Of a DNA stretch of 64,000 nucleotides, positions 43,990-53,429 are shown piece by piece. How positions within the stretch are numbered: the first letter of the stretch is position 1; each line of letters opens with the position of its first letter. The notes under the pieces are model-generated. The model saw only the letters and a program-made list of their open reading frames with translations. It was not told the origin of the DNA and searched no databases. The DNA comes from Larkinella sp. C7 (GTDB taxonomy: Bacteria; Bacteroidota; Bacteroidia; Cytophagales; Spirosomataceae). The translations under genes and the position numbers were made by a program. Location of the stretch: positions 1-64,000 of the forward strand of contig NZ_VBSL01000017.1 of assembly GCF_006149005.1 (NCBI RefSeq), in the 5' to 3' direction.

Positions 43990-44424
43990 TCACACCTGGA
44001 TTTTGCAGCCGTGAGTGCTGTTTCTCAGTTGATTTTCCAGTGAATTTCCGTCGAGTAATGCCCAGTGTTCCCTGATTCTTCCATCGGTTACTTTAAAACA
44101 CCGATAGCCCACCACGGAGGCTTCCGCTCCGATGGGTTCGATGCCACGCCAGATGCCGATCTGGCGCACCTGCATGGTGAATTTGATCATGACGGTATCG
44201 CCTTCGGTTACCTGCTCTTCAATGCCGGTTTTGTGTTCGAATGCCGCGCTGGTAGCCAGAATCCATTGTTTCAACCCCTGCTGGTTGGCCGGGAACGACG
44301 CCGGCAGCGAGTGATCGATAAATTCCGGATGAAGATAATCATCGAGCGTATCAAAGCGGTTTTTATTCCAGATGTTTTCGATAAAATGAGCAACAATCGT
44401 GCGGGAATTGGCTGGCGTATCCAT
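43990..44424 (-). CDS. SnoaL-like / ester cyclase family protein
   Basis: 144 aa from ATG 44424 (MDTPANSRTIVAHFIENIWN). Cone-shaped NTF2/SnoaL fold marks: ENIWNKNRFDTLDDYLHPEFIDHS at the N-terminus, GLKQWILATSAAFEH, GDTVMIKFTMQVRQ, and GRIREHWALLDG at the end. This family includes polyketide cyclases and many proteins of unknown role. It lies 90 bp downstream of a Crp/Fnr regulator on the same strand and may be its target. Confidence 0.82.
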   Translation of the reverse strand: MDTPANSRTIVAHFIENIWNKNRFDTLDDYLHPEFIDHSLPASFPANQQGLKQWILATSAAFEHKTGIEEQVTEGDTVMIKFTMQVRQIGIWRGIEPIGAEASVVGYRCFKVTDGRIREHWALLDGNSLENQLRNSTHGCKIQV

Positions 44425-44514
44425 GTGGTTTTGGTCGTTAAAGCGTGAAACGGCAGCAAAATTCGGCCTATCTTCTTGAATCAACCTGTGACATAAATCA
44501 CAAAATGAAACTCC

Positions 44515-45081
44515 TTACCGGTTTTTACGGATTCGGCTGACCGTTTCCCGGGCCATGCCCAGATAGGAGGAAAGCTGCGACAGCGAAACCCGTTGCAGCA
44601 ACTGCGGGAAATGGCGGGCCACGTAGGCGTATCGTTCAGTAGGGGAATGAATTCGGAAAAGATTGGCGTGGTCTTCCTGAACGACCAGCATCTGCTCCAG
44701 CAAATTCCGTCCAAACGATTCGATCTCGGCCGACTGGCGGTATAAATCCAGCAGGGTTTCTTTCGCAAACTCCCAAACGACGGCGGCTTCACCCGCCTGA
44801 ATCCAGAAGGCCGACGGAGCCCCCGAACGCAGGCTCTTCAAATCCGTCACAAATTCGTTTTCGAACGAAAACCGGGTGTTGATTTCTTTGCCGTCTTTGT
44901 TGTAAAACGTTCGCAGATACCCTTTTTCAACGTACCAGATCGTTTTGCAAACCTGGCCTTCCGGCAACAGAACCTGACCTTTTGCCAGCGGTTTTTGCCG
45001 GGTAGAGTGGAGCAACAAATCGGACGCGCCCCGCGAAAGTTCCGCAATAGAGTGAATACCCGCTTCGAGGCTACTGGTCAT
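44515..45081 (-). CDS. Crp/Fnr-family transcriptional regulator
   Basis: 188 aa from ATG 45081 (MTSSLEAGIHSIAEL). An N-terminal cyclic-nucleotide-binding beta-roll (KGQVLLPEGQVCKTIWYVEKGYLRTFY) is followed by a long helix and a C-terminal helix-turn-helix (VSLSQLSSYLGMARETVSRIRK) that ends the protein. No Cys cluster for an Fe-S sensor, and the phosphate-binding cassette of Crp is not evident, so the ligand is unknown. It sits 20 bp beyond the sulfatase stop and upstream of the SnoaL-like gene. Confidence 0.88.
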   Translation of the reverse strand: MTSSLEAGIHSIAELSRGASDLLLHSTRQKPLAKGQVLLPEGQVCKTIWYVEKGYLRTFYNKDGKEINTRFSFENEFVTDLKSLRSGAPSAFWIQAGEAAVVWEFAKETLLDLYRQSAEIESFGRNLLEQMLVVQEDHANLFRIHSPTERYAYVARHFPQLLQRVSLSQLSSYLGMARETVSRIRKNR

Positions 45082-45101
45082 GGGTTTCTGGTTTAGCAGG
45101 A

Positions 45102-46562
45102 TCACTCAAATTCCCATTTACTCACCCACAAATCCTTCGTCTGCTGCTGAAACTGTTTGAGCTTTTCCTGCATCCGTTTCAACGTCGCCCGGTGGTTGGG
45201 GTCATTGGCCAGATTGCGGACTTCGTCGGGATCGGTTTGGAGATCATACAACTCGAACCGCGGGCGATTCAGATAGGCGGTCACGGTCCGTTTGCCGTAT
45301 TGCGTACGACCGGTTTTGCGCACATCCTGCCACGTAAACGAATGGTACAGATCGAGCGCCATCGGAAACGGCAGCGCATGAGCGAGGTTGAAAATCAGCT
45401 TGTAGCGTCGTTCACGCAAGACGCGCATCGGATAATACATCGTCACCTCGTGCAGTGAATGCGACGCGTAAACTTCATCCCAGCCCGTCACCTTTTCCTG
45501 TTCCACAATCGCTTTGAAACTCCGGCCCTGGCTGTGCGTATCTGACAACGCGCCCGCAAAATCCAGCAAAGTGGGCGTTAGATCGACCCACGAAACCATC
45601 GCATCCTGCACAAATCCCGGTTTTTGCGGTTTCGGCAGTTTGACGATGAGCGGCAGTTTCATCCCCGGTTCATACAACGTCGTTTTTGATCCCGGAAATG
45701 GGGCGCCATTGTCCGATAAGTACACAATCAGCGTGTTGTCATATTGTCCGGTTTCTTTCAGCAAAGCCACCAGCCGTTCCACACCCTGATCCAGTCGACT
45801 GATCGACTCGTAGTATTGCGCCAACTCCATCCGGGCCGCCCGCGTATCCGGCAGATAAGGCGGCACCTGAACCTGAAAAGGCTGGTAAAAAACGTCGTGA
45901 ACCTGCGGATAACCGCCCGGCCGGTTGCCAAACCGATTGGCTTGATCGCTTTTAAAAACCGGCGAACCACCCGCCGACACGGCATTGCTCCGGTGCGGAT
46001 CGTCGGTGGCAAAGTAGAGAAAAAACGGTTTTTCGGAGGATTCGGAGAAGAGCGAATAACACAGATCGGCCATCGAAACCGGGCTGCGGCCAATCGACAC
46101 CGGGTCGTTGACGCCACCGCCCTTCAGCACCTGCTGAAAATGATAGGTTCGTTCGGGAGCCACATGGAATTTGCCGATCCGGGCCGTTCGATAGCCAGCT
46201 TTTTCGAGTTGAACCGGCAGGGTTCGAACCGTGTCGAAGGAACTGAAATGGTGTTCCCGGTGCTCCAGACCGTACATGCCGTTGGCGTGGTTGTGAAGCC
46301 CCGTTAGCAACACCGACCGGCTGGGACTGCAACTGGCCGTGGTGCAGAAGGCGTTTGTAAACCGGGTGCCTTCGGCAGCCAGCCGGTCGATATGGGGCGT
46401 TTTGATGACCGAATTGCCGTAACAACCCACGGCTTCGCGTCCGTGATCGTCGGCCACAATCAGGACGATGTTTGGTCGGGCATCTTTCCGGTGGGTAGTG
46501 GGCCGAAAAGCCGTCAGAACGGCCAGAAAGAGCAGCGTCAAGGCGAACAGGAGTCGTACCAT
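45102..46562 (-). CDS. Sulfatase, heparan N-sulfatase (sulfamidase)-like
   Basis: 486 aa with an N-terminal signal/anchor segment (LLFALTLLFLAVLTAF). Metal-site NIVLIVADDHG (Asp38, Asp39), formylglycine motif Cys78-S-P-S-R, and then HANGMYGLEHREHHFSSFD, IGKFHVAPE and YLSDNGAPFPGSKTT. The HxNGMYGL...HHF block is the one I associate with SGSH-type N-sulfoglucosamine sulfohydrolases, so a glycosaminoglycan-type or other sulfamate/sulfate ester is a likely substrate. A maturation enzyme (FGE or anSME) is not in the window. It acts in the periplasm or at the surface. Confidence 0.88.
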   Translation of the reverse strand: MVRLLFALTLLFLAVLTAFRPTTHRKDARPNIVLIVADDHGREAVGCYGNSVIKTPHIDRLAAEGTRFTNAFCTTASCSPSRSVLLTGLHNHANGMYGLEHREHHFSSFDTVRTLPVQLEKAGYRTARIGKFHVAPERTYHFQQVLKGGGVNDPVSIGRSPVSMADLCYSLFSESSEKPFFLYFATDDPHRSNAVSAGGSPVFKSDQANRFGNRPGGYPQVHDVFYQPFQVQVPPYLPDTRAARMELAQYYESISRLDQGVERLVALLKETGQYDNTLIVYLSDNGAPFPGSKTTLYEPGMKLPLIVKLPKPQKPGFVQDAMVSWVDLTPTLLDFAGALSDTHSQGRSFKAIVEQEKVTGWDEVYASHSLHEVTMYYPMRVLRERRYKLIFNLAHALPFPMALDLYHSFTWQDVRKTGRTQYGKRTVTAYLNRPRFELYDLQTDPDEVRNLANDPNHRATLKRMQEKLKQFQQQTKDLWVSKWEFE

Positions 46563-46604
46563 CGTTCACTTTTTACCGTAAAAGTAGGGATTTAGGGACG
46601 ATTC

Positions 46605-47114
46605 TCACGCAAGCCCCAGCCGCTTTTCATAACAGTAAAACCGCAAACCAGGCCGGAACCCCAGTCCAATTTCACCGGCAAATACATAACCGGCCTTCGG
46701 AAAAAGCCGCTGCGTAGCTTCATTCTGGGTGTTCGTATCGATTCGGAGCACGTCGATGCCGCGTTGGCGGGCTACCTCATCGGCCTGCACCAGCAGCAGA
46801 GCGGCAATGCCCCGGCCCCGAACGTCGGGATCAACCGCCAGGCGATGCACGACAATGGCCGTTTCGCTCAAATCCCAGCCCACCTGCGCATATTCCGGCT
46901 CCTGAGCCGTGGTGATGGCGGCCACCCCGACCGGTTTTCCGTCCAGTTCAGCGACCCAAAGCTGGTTCTGCGCAATGTCTTTTTCGAAAACCGCAGCGTT
47001 CGGATACTGGTCGTCCCACTGAAAATTACCAGTAGCCTGCATCAGTGGAACTACGCGCCGGACCAGGTGAAGTAAAGCCGAAATGTCGTTTAAAGTCGCC
47101 AGGCGTACGGTCAT
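46605..47114 (-). CDS. GNAT-family N-acetyltransferase
   Basis: 169 aa. The acetyl-CoA motif is IVVHRLAVDPDVRGRGIAALLLVQADEVARQRG (V-x-x-x-x-R-G-x-G/A). The N-terminal MTVRLATLNDISALLHLVRR and C-terminal RLFPKAGYVFAGEIGL complete the fold. The acceptor is unknown. It is a short single gene between the sulfatase and O-antigen ligase-like genes. Confidence 0.88.
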   Translation of the reverse strand: MTVRLATLNDISALLHLVRRVVPLMQATGNFQWDDQYPNAAVFEKDIAQNQLWVAELDGKPVGVAAITTAQEPEYAQVGWDLSETAIVVHRLAVDPDVRGRGIAALLLVQADEVARQRGIDVLRIDTNTQNEATQRLFPKAGYVFAGEIGLGFRPGLRFYCYEKRLGLA

Positions 47115-47191
47115 TGGGTATTGATTCTGATCGTTTAAAAACCGGGGTAAAATACGGAAGTTTTTGGCTATTAACTGCCGTTACGGCGGTT

Positions 47192-48478
47192 TTATCCCAT
47201 TTCGTGCAGGACTTTTGCCGGCCGGGTTCTCGTTTTGATGACTTCCGGCTCTACCGGATTTGGAGGCAGTTTCATCCCGGTCAGGAAAAATAGAGACGTA
47301 AAAAAGGAGTAAAACACCACCCCGTGTTGTTGCGACCAGACATTCTCGGTGAAGAAGGTAATGGCGACAATCATCAGCAGAATGGCGTAAAGATGATCGC
47401 GCCGTCGGAACGCATTGGCAAATTGAACCCCCAGAATGACCAGCAGTAAGCCAATGCCAATCAGGCCAAACGAAAGCCATTGATTGATGTATTCATTGTG
47501 GGTATCATAGGCCACCAGCGGAATGTGCAACAGTTTTGAATACACTTCATATTGAGCCCGCAACGCCTGATCTACATAGCCGGGACCCAACCCGGCCACC
47601 CAATGTTCTTTCAAAACGTCCAGATCGACCGATAAGATTACCTGCCGCATCTGCACCGAATTGGCATTGGGATTGTCGGTTGGTTTGGCGTTGATCAAAG
47701 CCGAAAACTCCCCGATCCGCTGGCTGCTGAACGGAATGGAAATGCAGGCAACCGATACCGAGAGAACCAGTACGGCCAGAATGGGAACAAGCCGGTATTT
47801 TTGAGCCCGGTTGATCCAGGCGTAATAGAGCAGCATCACGAACAGCGCAATGACGGGAGCTTTGGGCATCAGCGCCATCAAAAACAGAAACAGCGGAAAG
47901 AGCACCGCGCCCAGTTTCCAGCCTTTCAGTTGCTGCCGGTGCTTCGGCGAAATCAACAGAATGGCGGAGGCAAAACACAGGTTGATGCCCATGTAGGTCG
48001 GGTGGAAGCTCGTGATTTTTTCAAAATAAAGCCGGTATTGAATGTGGGCTTCCGGGCCGCTGATTTGCCAGCCGTATTCGAGCAGATAAAACAGATTGCC
48101 CGCCAAACAGGAAATAAAACAGGCATATACGAAATAAATCAGCTCACCGGAAAGGATTTTGCGCGTTTGGGGCTGTAAAAAAAGAAGGGCAAACGGCACC
48201 ACAAACAGGCTGGCTTTCTGTTCAAGATCAAAAAGGACGCCGGAGCGGTTGGCGGGATCGGTAAACGGGACATGGAAAGCGTAGAGCAAGTAGACACTGC
48301 CCAGTAAAAGAACTCCGCCGTAGGGTCGGAAAGATCGGTTTTTATTGAAAAAAATGTCTCTGACGACCCAAAATAAAAAGATTCCCATCAGAACAAAAAT
48401 CTGCACCCGGTTGGGCAGTAAAAATGCAAACATCACAATCCGGGCCAAATGCTTATCGTACGCAGTCAAGCTATTCAT
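47192..48478 (-). CDS. O-antigen ligase-like polytopic membrane protein (Wzy_C family)
   Basis: 428 aa with about ten hydrophobic segments. The large periplasmic loop near the C-terminal third contains HWVAGLGPGYVDQAL and DTHNEYINQWLSFGLIG, the G-x-G and H-N-x-Y/F signature of the Wzy_C/WaaL family. Such proteins transfer or polymerise polysaccharide chains onto lipid or protein carriers. No glycosyltransferases are close by, so the specific glycan cannot be named. The last residues (PEVIKTRTRPAKV) are basic and cytoplasmic. Confidence 0.85.
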   Translation of the reverse strand: MNSLTAYDKHLARIVMFAFLLPNRVQIFVLMGIFLFWVVRDIFFNKNRSFRPYGGVLLLGSVYLLYAFHVPFTDPANRSGVLFDLEQKASLFVVPFALLFLQPQTRKILSGELIYFVYACFISCLAGNLFYLLEYGWQISGPEAHIQYRLYFEKITSFHPTYMGINLCFASAILLISPKHRQQLKGWKLGAVLFPLFLFLMALMPKAPVIALFVMLLYYAWINRAQKYRLVPILAVLVLSVSVACISIPFSSQRIGEFSALINAKPTDNPNANSVQMRQVILSVDLDVLKEHWVAGLGPGYVDQALRAQYEVYSKLLHIPLVAYDTHNEYINQWLSFGLIGIGLLLVILGVQFANAFRRRDHLYAILLMIVAITFFTENVWSQQHGVVFYSFFTSLFFLTGMKLPPNPVEPEVIKTRTRPAKVLHEMG

Positions 48479-48813
48479 TCACGTTTTTTTTATTGGAGAC
48501 TGCGCCATGCGGACAGGCTGGCGTGACCATGAAGTCACAAAACCAGGCTGCTAATCAATTGTTTAGAGGGAGAGTTCGACTTCGAAAAACCGGTTATCCA
48601 CCCCCGCATGCGATCCCACTGTTTGCTATAAGACCCTGTAGACCGGGAAGTAGTTGTAATTGTTTCGCTAATCTTATCGTATAGCCCCGAAGGTTCCAGC
48701 AAAAACCGGGTTAAAGGCTTGTGCATTAGGGCTTCTCGCCCGGCAATGTTTTTAAGACTTTTTGCAGGGTGGTAGCGAGAACCGCTACCGGTTGGTCCGT
48801 GTAAGGATTTTCA
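48479..48813. other. Gene-free stretch
   Basis: 335 bp between the O-antigen ligase-like gene and the M1 fusion gene, both on the minus strand. No convincing gene: the short open frames have no recognisable features. A 7-bp stem (48771-48777 with 48783-48789, loop 5) lies about 25 bp past the fusion-gene stop and may mark its transcript end. The ligase promoter must lie at the left side. Confidence 0.5.
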
Positions 48814-51800
48814 TTACTCGTTAATATCCGCCACATTGTTCTGCGAATTTTCGTCCAACGCGTAACCATACGGATCGATTGCGACGGCTTTTGGCTTTTT
48901 GTCGATGGTCAGTTGAACGATGGAACGCGGTTTTATGAAGCGGTATTGTCGGCTGTAAACCGGCTTGGTAACCGCTGTCCATTCGTCCGAAGGCTGATCA
49001 AAAACCGCGATTTCCCACACGTCGTCGGGTGGCAGGCTTACCGGTTTTCCATCGTTTCCAGGCTCAGTTTTCGCTGTATTGACTTCCAGCGTGAGCACAA
49101 ATTGACCTTTGGTGATGGGTTTACAGGAAAGCACCTGAATGGACAAGGCGTTGGTGACGACTTGCCGTAAACCCTCGTCGATCAGGCGGTTTTGTTCTTT
49201 CGTTGCTTCCCGTTTCAGGGCCTGCACCAGATCGTCGGGTTTTGGCTTTTTCCGGGGATAGGCGTGGTCGGAAAGCAGTTGGCGCAACGCCCGGTTGAAA
49301 CGCTCTTCACCCATTTGTTCCTGAATCCGGCACAGCACCAGGCCGCCTTTCTGATACCCGGCAAACGGCTGATTCTCCGTGACAACCAACGGCAATTCCA
49401 CTTCCGACTGATGGCGGCTGGCAAAATAAAAATTCTTATCTCCCTGAAAATAAAGCCGTAAAAGCATTTTGCCGTACCGTTTTCGGAGAACCGTCGCTTC
49501 CGTGTATTTCGCCAGCGACTCCGTCAGCAGCTGATCGCCCGGCCCGGAAACCGGCCGAAGCTGGTGCGCCCACCACTGATGGGCGACTTCGTGTACGACG
49601 GTGGCGTAAGCATAATTCACCTTTCGGGTCTCCCGAAAATCCGTCAGGAAATTGAGTTTTTCCCGGCTGAAAATCGTTCCCGGATAGGCCGTTGCCGAAC
49701 CGCCATACTGCGGAATTTCCGCCAGCGTCAGGTGCCGGAATGGATACGGGCCAAAATGATGGATGCCGTAGGCCAGCGCATCCTTCAAACCCTGCATCAT
49801 AGCCGGGATATTGGCGGTTTGCCCCGGTTGATACAGAATGCGTAAGGTCACCCCTTTATAAACGTCGGTTTTTTCGGCATACCGGGCCGAACTCAGTGCA
49901 AACATGAACGGTACCGGGTGGCCTGATTTATAGGAAAAATACCGTCGGTCGCCCTGAAGCCACGATTTTTGCAGCGTTCCTACCGTGGCAATCTGTTGGT
50001 CGGCAGCCGTTGAAATCGTGGTTTCCAGATCGATCAGGTGGTAGTGGTTCGAAGGGTTCAGGACGGTTTGCCGGCCCAAGCCTGCTGCCCGGCGAACGGC
50101 TTCATCTTCAGATTCCAGCCGGGCGTTGTAGCCGAAAAACGGCACGTATTTCTCCAGTTCGATATAAGAACCGTTTTCGACCACCGAGTTTTCGCTGTTG
50201 AACGGCATAAAACCGGTCCGCAAAACCTCCATCGAGAAATGCAGCGCGGTGGTTTCGCCCGGCCGCAGCGGTTTTGCCAGTTCGAACTGGTATTGATGAA
50301 AAACCGGGTCGTAGGTTTTCTCCCGACCGCCGGGGAGCGTCAGTCGAACGGCCGAAACCTCCGGGTCGACACCCAGCCAGATCCGGTTCAGGGGTGTTTT
50401 GGATTGATTTTGAAGCTGATAACGTCCCTTTACCCGGTATCGGCGACGTTCCGGGCACACATCCACCTGCATTTTCAGGGCGGTAATCACTGGCTGGGGG
50501 CGGTTTGCAAACCGTTTGTAGGTCTGTTCATAGCGAATTTGCCAGTTCTGCCGCGTGGTTTTGCTTTGGTACTTCCCAATCACGTTAGTCTGGTAATAAA
50601 CCAATCCGCCCACCAGCAATCCGAGCAGGAATGCTCCGCCGAAAAGGATTCTCCCGGTTTTTCCGATCTGTTTTCCGACGGTTTTCAGGCGGTGCCGCGC
50701 CCGGATGTGCAGCGTAGTGGGCCAGAAGCCGACGGACAAAATCGTGAGCAAAACCGCACAGCAGCCCCAGTAGGCCATATACCCATCGAAAGCGGGGGCA
50801 TAATGACCAAAACCGTTCATCGATGAATAATTCAATTCGGGAACGATGGCGTACCGGAGCAGGTAATGTTCGATGCCGAGTCGGCGGCTGAAAACCAGCA
50901 GGGCTGCCACCACCAGACTGAGCAGCAGGCCGAAGTATTTGTTCGGGCTGAGGGTTTGGATAAAAACAACCAGGACCGCAAACCACAGCAGGGGCAAACC
51001 GCTGTAATAGTAAAGCGACCCGTAAAGCAGGACGCCAGGTTCGAAATAGCCCGCCATTCCCTGAATCGACAACCCGATCCCGATGTTGATGCTGACAATC
51101 AGCGCAATGAGCAGGGCTAAAGCCGCCAGTTTGGCTCCGACGAAAACGAGCGGATGTGCGGGTGTGCTGGTGATTAATGCCAGCCGCTGACCCAATCGCT
51201 CCCGTCCGACCAGTTCGGCTCCCCAGAAAATGATCAGCAACAGGGCGGGCCGGATCGAGCAGAGGTATTCGACGATTACCCCCGTATCCGGATACGTCAC
51301 GATGCCAAACCAGCCGTTGCGCAGGTGGTCTTTCAGGTCGATTCCGGTCAGGAAAACCCAGAGAATCAGCATCACCCAAACCGGGAAATTTCCAAAAACT
51401 GCCCTGGCTTCTGCTTTTAGTTGCGCTCTGAACGCCATTGCCGTGTGCCGCAATGTGCCGGGCGTCAGTCGGTACCGGCGATACGGCGTTCGTGGGCCAA
51501 CGGGCAACTCCGGTTTTGTTTTTCGGGAACGGACCGGTTTGGTTTCGCCGAACGAAAACCAGCGATAACTGAACGCCAGCACCAGCAGGGCCAGTCCGCT
51601 CCACACCAGGCGGTTGATACCGAATAGACCATTGACGGGAAAAAGCTGATGATTTCGCTGATCGACGGTCCAGAAACGGGTTTCCTGAAAAAACGGTGCC
51701 AGTCCGAACGGGTCCATCAGAAACGGCAACAAACTACCTGAATCCGCGCGGGGTGCCGAACCCGCCATCAGGGGCGAATTGCCTAGAACCGAGCCCAGCA

Positions 51801-52347
51801 GATACAGCACGTAAATCAACACGCCGGTAGTATAAACCGCCCGTGGGCTCCGGCTCAGCAGGGCAGTGCTAAAAATGAGACTGACCGAAAAGAAGAGATT
51901 CGGCACCCCGAACACCAGCAACGGCCAGGCGTAAAAAGCCAGGTGAACCGGCCCCCGCCGGGCTGGATCGCTCAGAAAAGAACCCACGAAAAGGCCCAGA
52001 ACCGCCAGCCCCAGCAGGCTGAAAACCGCCAGAAACAAACCCGAAAACCGGGACGCAACGTAAGAAAACCGCCGGACGGAACTCGTGGCCACCAGCGCGT
52101 CCATCCGGTAGGTGGTATCGCGCAACACCACGTTGGCGCACAGCAACGTACTGACCAGAATCGAGAACAGCGAAAGCAGCGCCACCAGGGCATTGACGAT
52201 GTAGGGGGCATTGGTATACACCGCGTCGCCCCCGAAACCGCCCCGCACGGCGATGAGACCAAACAGGAAGAACAACCCGGCTGCGGCCCGGAAAGAGAGC
52301 TGGCGGCTGTGATACCAACTTTCGAAGCGAAGTAAGCGGCTTAGCAT
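48814..52347 (-). CDS. ABC-2 transporter permease fused to M1-family aminopeptidase
   Basis: 1177 aa. Residues ~1-600 hold about twelve hydrophobic segments in two ABC-2-type halves (VATSSVRRFSYVASRFSGLFL and ELVGRERLGQRLALITSTPA are loop motifs). Residues ~640-1177 are an M1 metallopeptidase: zinc site HEVAHQWWAHQL near 917 with the third ligand in LLTESLAKYTEA. In place of the GAMEN aminopeptidase motif it reads YGGSATAYPGT, so classic aminopeptidase specificity is doubtful. The start overlaps the ATPase stop by 7 bp, so the pair is co-translated. It probably exports and processes peptides, or uses the peptidase domain as an external sensor. Confidence 0.92.
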   Translation of the reverse strand: MLSRLLRFESWYHSRQLSFRAAAGLFFLFGLIAVRGGFGGDAVYTNAPYIVNALVALLSLFSILVSTLLCANVVLRDTTYRMDALVATSSVRRFSYVASRFSGLFLAVFSLLGLAVLGLFVGSFLSDPARRGPVHLAFYAWPLLVFGVPNLFFSVSLIFSTALLSRSPRAVYTTGVLIYVLYLLGSVLGNSPLMAGSAPRADSGSLLPFLMDPFGLAPFFQETRFWTVDQRNHQLFPVNGLFGINRLVWSGLALLVLAFSYRWFSFGETKPVRSRKTKPELPVGPRTPYRRYRLTPGTLRHTAMAFRAQLKAEARAVFGNFPVWVMLILWVFLTGIDLKDHLRNGWFGIVTYPDTGVIVEYLCSIRPALLLIIFWGAELVGRERLGQRLALITSTPAHPLVFVGAKLAALALLIALIVSINIGIGLSIQGMAGYFEPGVLLYGSLYYYSGLPLLWFAVLVVFIQTLSPNKYFGLLLSLVVAALLVFSRRLGIEHYLLRYAIVPELNYSSMNGFGHYAPAFDGYMAYWGCCAVLLTILSVGFWPTTLHIRARHRLKTVGKQIGKTGRILFGGAFLLGLLVGGLVYYQTNVIGKYQSKTTRQNWQIRYEQTYKRFANRPQPVITALKMQVDVCPERRRYRVKGRYQLQNQSKTPLNRIWLGVDPEVSAVRLTLPGGREKTYDPVFHQYQFELAKPLRPGETTALHFSMEVLRTGFMPFNSENSVVENGSYIELEKYVPFFGYNARLESEDEAVRRAAGLGRQTVLNPSNHYHLIDLETTISTAADQQIATVGTLQKSWLQGDRRYFSYKSGHPVPFMFALSSARYAEKTDVYKGVTLRILYQPGQTANIPAMMQGLKDALAYGIHHFGPYPFRHLTLAEIPQYGGSATAYPGTIFSREKLNFLTDFRETRKVNYAYATVVHEVAHQWWAHQLRPVSGPGDQLLTESLAKYTEATVLRKRYGKMLLRLYFQGDKNFYFASRHQSEVELPLVVTENQPFAGYQKGGLVLCRIQEQMGEERFNRALRQLLSDHAYPRKKPKPDDLVQALKREATKEQNRLIDEGLRQVVTNALSIQVLSCKPITKGQFVLTLEVNTAKTEPGNDGKPVSLPPDDVWEIAVFDQPSDEWTAVTKPVYSRQYRFIKPRSIVQLTIDKKPKAVAIDPYGYALDENSQNNVADINE

Positions 52348-53225
52348 ATGGTTTTCTGTTCCGGTAAAACCGAAAAATATACTTCTTCCAGACTGGGCAA
52401 AACCGGTTCGAAACCAGCCTCAGGGCATTCGTCGGCCAGCACCAGCACCTGGCGTTTTCCCGAAAACCGACGGGTCGACAAAACCGTGTAGGCCGCCTGA
52501 TACTGCGGCAGCGTGTCGTTCGGGATGGTTTTGCCCCAGACCCGGCCTTGCAGCAGGCTGGTGAGGTGGGCCGGACTACCCTGCGCAATGATTCTTCCCG
52601 ATGCCAGGATTGCCAGTTGCGGACACAGTTCGTAGACATCTTCCACGATGTGCGTCGACAGAATCACCACTACTTCTTCGCCGATTTCGCTCAGCAGATC
52701 GTGAAAATGGTTCCGCTCTTTGGGATCGAGACCCGCCGTTGGTTCGTCCACGATGATGAGTTGCGGGTTTCCCAGCAGTGCCTGCGCAATCCCGAACCGT
52801 TGCAGCATCCCGCCCGAAAACGTGCTGACGGCCTGTTTCCGAACGGTATACAGATTGGTTTGCTGCAAGAGCGCATCGACCTGTTCACGACGGTCGTGCT
52901 GGTTCAGCAGTCCTTTCAAAATGGCCAGGTGATGCAGGAGTTCGCTCGCCGACACGTTGGGATACACGCCGAAATCCTGCGGGAGGTAGCCCAACTGACT
53001 GCGCAAGTGCTGCGGATGCTGGTGAATGTCGACGCCATCGAAGAAAACCGTACCGCTGTCGGGTTGCTGGAGGGTTGCGAGCGTTCGCATGAGGGACGAT
53101 TTGCCCGCGCCGTTCGGACCCAGCAGGCCAAACAAACCGTTCGGGATGGTAAGCGAAACCGCGTCCAGTGCTTTCACGCCGTTGGCGTATTGTTTGCTGA
53201 GTTGGTTGATTTGTAAGCGACTCAT
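52341..53225 (-). CDS. ABC transporter ATP-binding protein (partner of ABC-2/M1 fusion)
   Basis: 294 aa from ATG 53225 (MSRLQINQLSKQYANG). Walker A GPNGAGKSSLM, Q-loop LPQDFGVYP, signature FSGGMLQRFGIAQALLG, Walker B LIIVDEPTAGLDP, H-loop ILSTHIVEDVYE. The C-terminal ~80 residues form a regulatory extension seen in ABC-2 exporter ATPases. It overlaps the fusion gene by 7 bp and is divergent from the LytS/LytTR genes, which may control it. Confidence 0.93.
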   Translation of the reverse strand: MSRLQINQLSKQYANGVKALDAVSLTIPNGLFGLLGPNGAGKSSLMRTLATLQQPDSGTVFFDGVDIHQHPQHLRSQLGYLPQDFGVYPNVSASELLHHLAILKGLLNQHDRREQVDALLQQTNLYTVRKQAVSTFSGGMLQRFGIAQALLGNPQLIIVDEPTAGLDPKERNHFHDLLSEIGEEVVVILSTHIVEDVYELCPQLAILASGRIIAQGSPAHLTSLLQGRVWGKTIPNDTLPQYQAAYTVLSTRRFSGKRQVLVLADECPEAGFEPVLPSLEEVYFSVLPEQKTIC

Positions 53226-53429
53226 ACGAAGTTGGTTCGTAACGAAAGAGAGTCGAAAAGTAGTGGAGATCGCCATCAATGACCGGTTTACATGAGCAAC
53301 GCAGCCGGTTTCGTGACAAACGACGCGTACGGCCTGATTTTAGCCTTCCGGCGACGTTCGTCACCGGCTTCGATCCGTTCGTCATTTTGATTTGTGGATT
53401 CCATCGCAACCCGCTTTCTTGATCTTCCC

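Noticed and set aside
48535-48726. 63-codon open frame in the gap before the O-antigen ligase-like gene
   Set aside because: No start signal, no motif, Ser/Thr-rich composition; judged non-coding.
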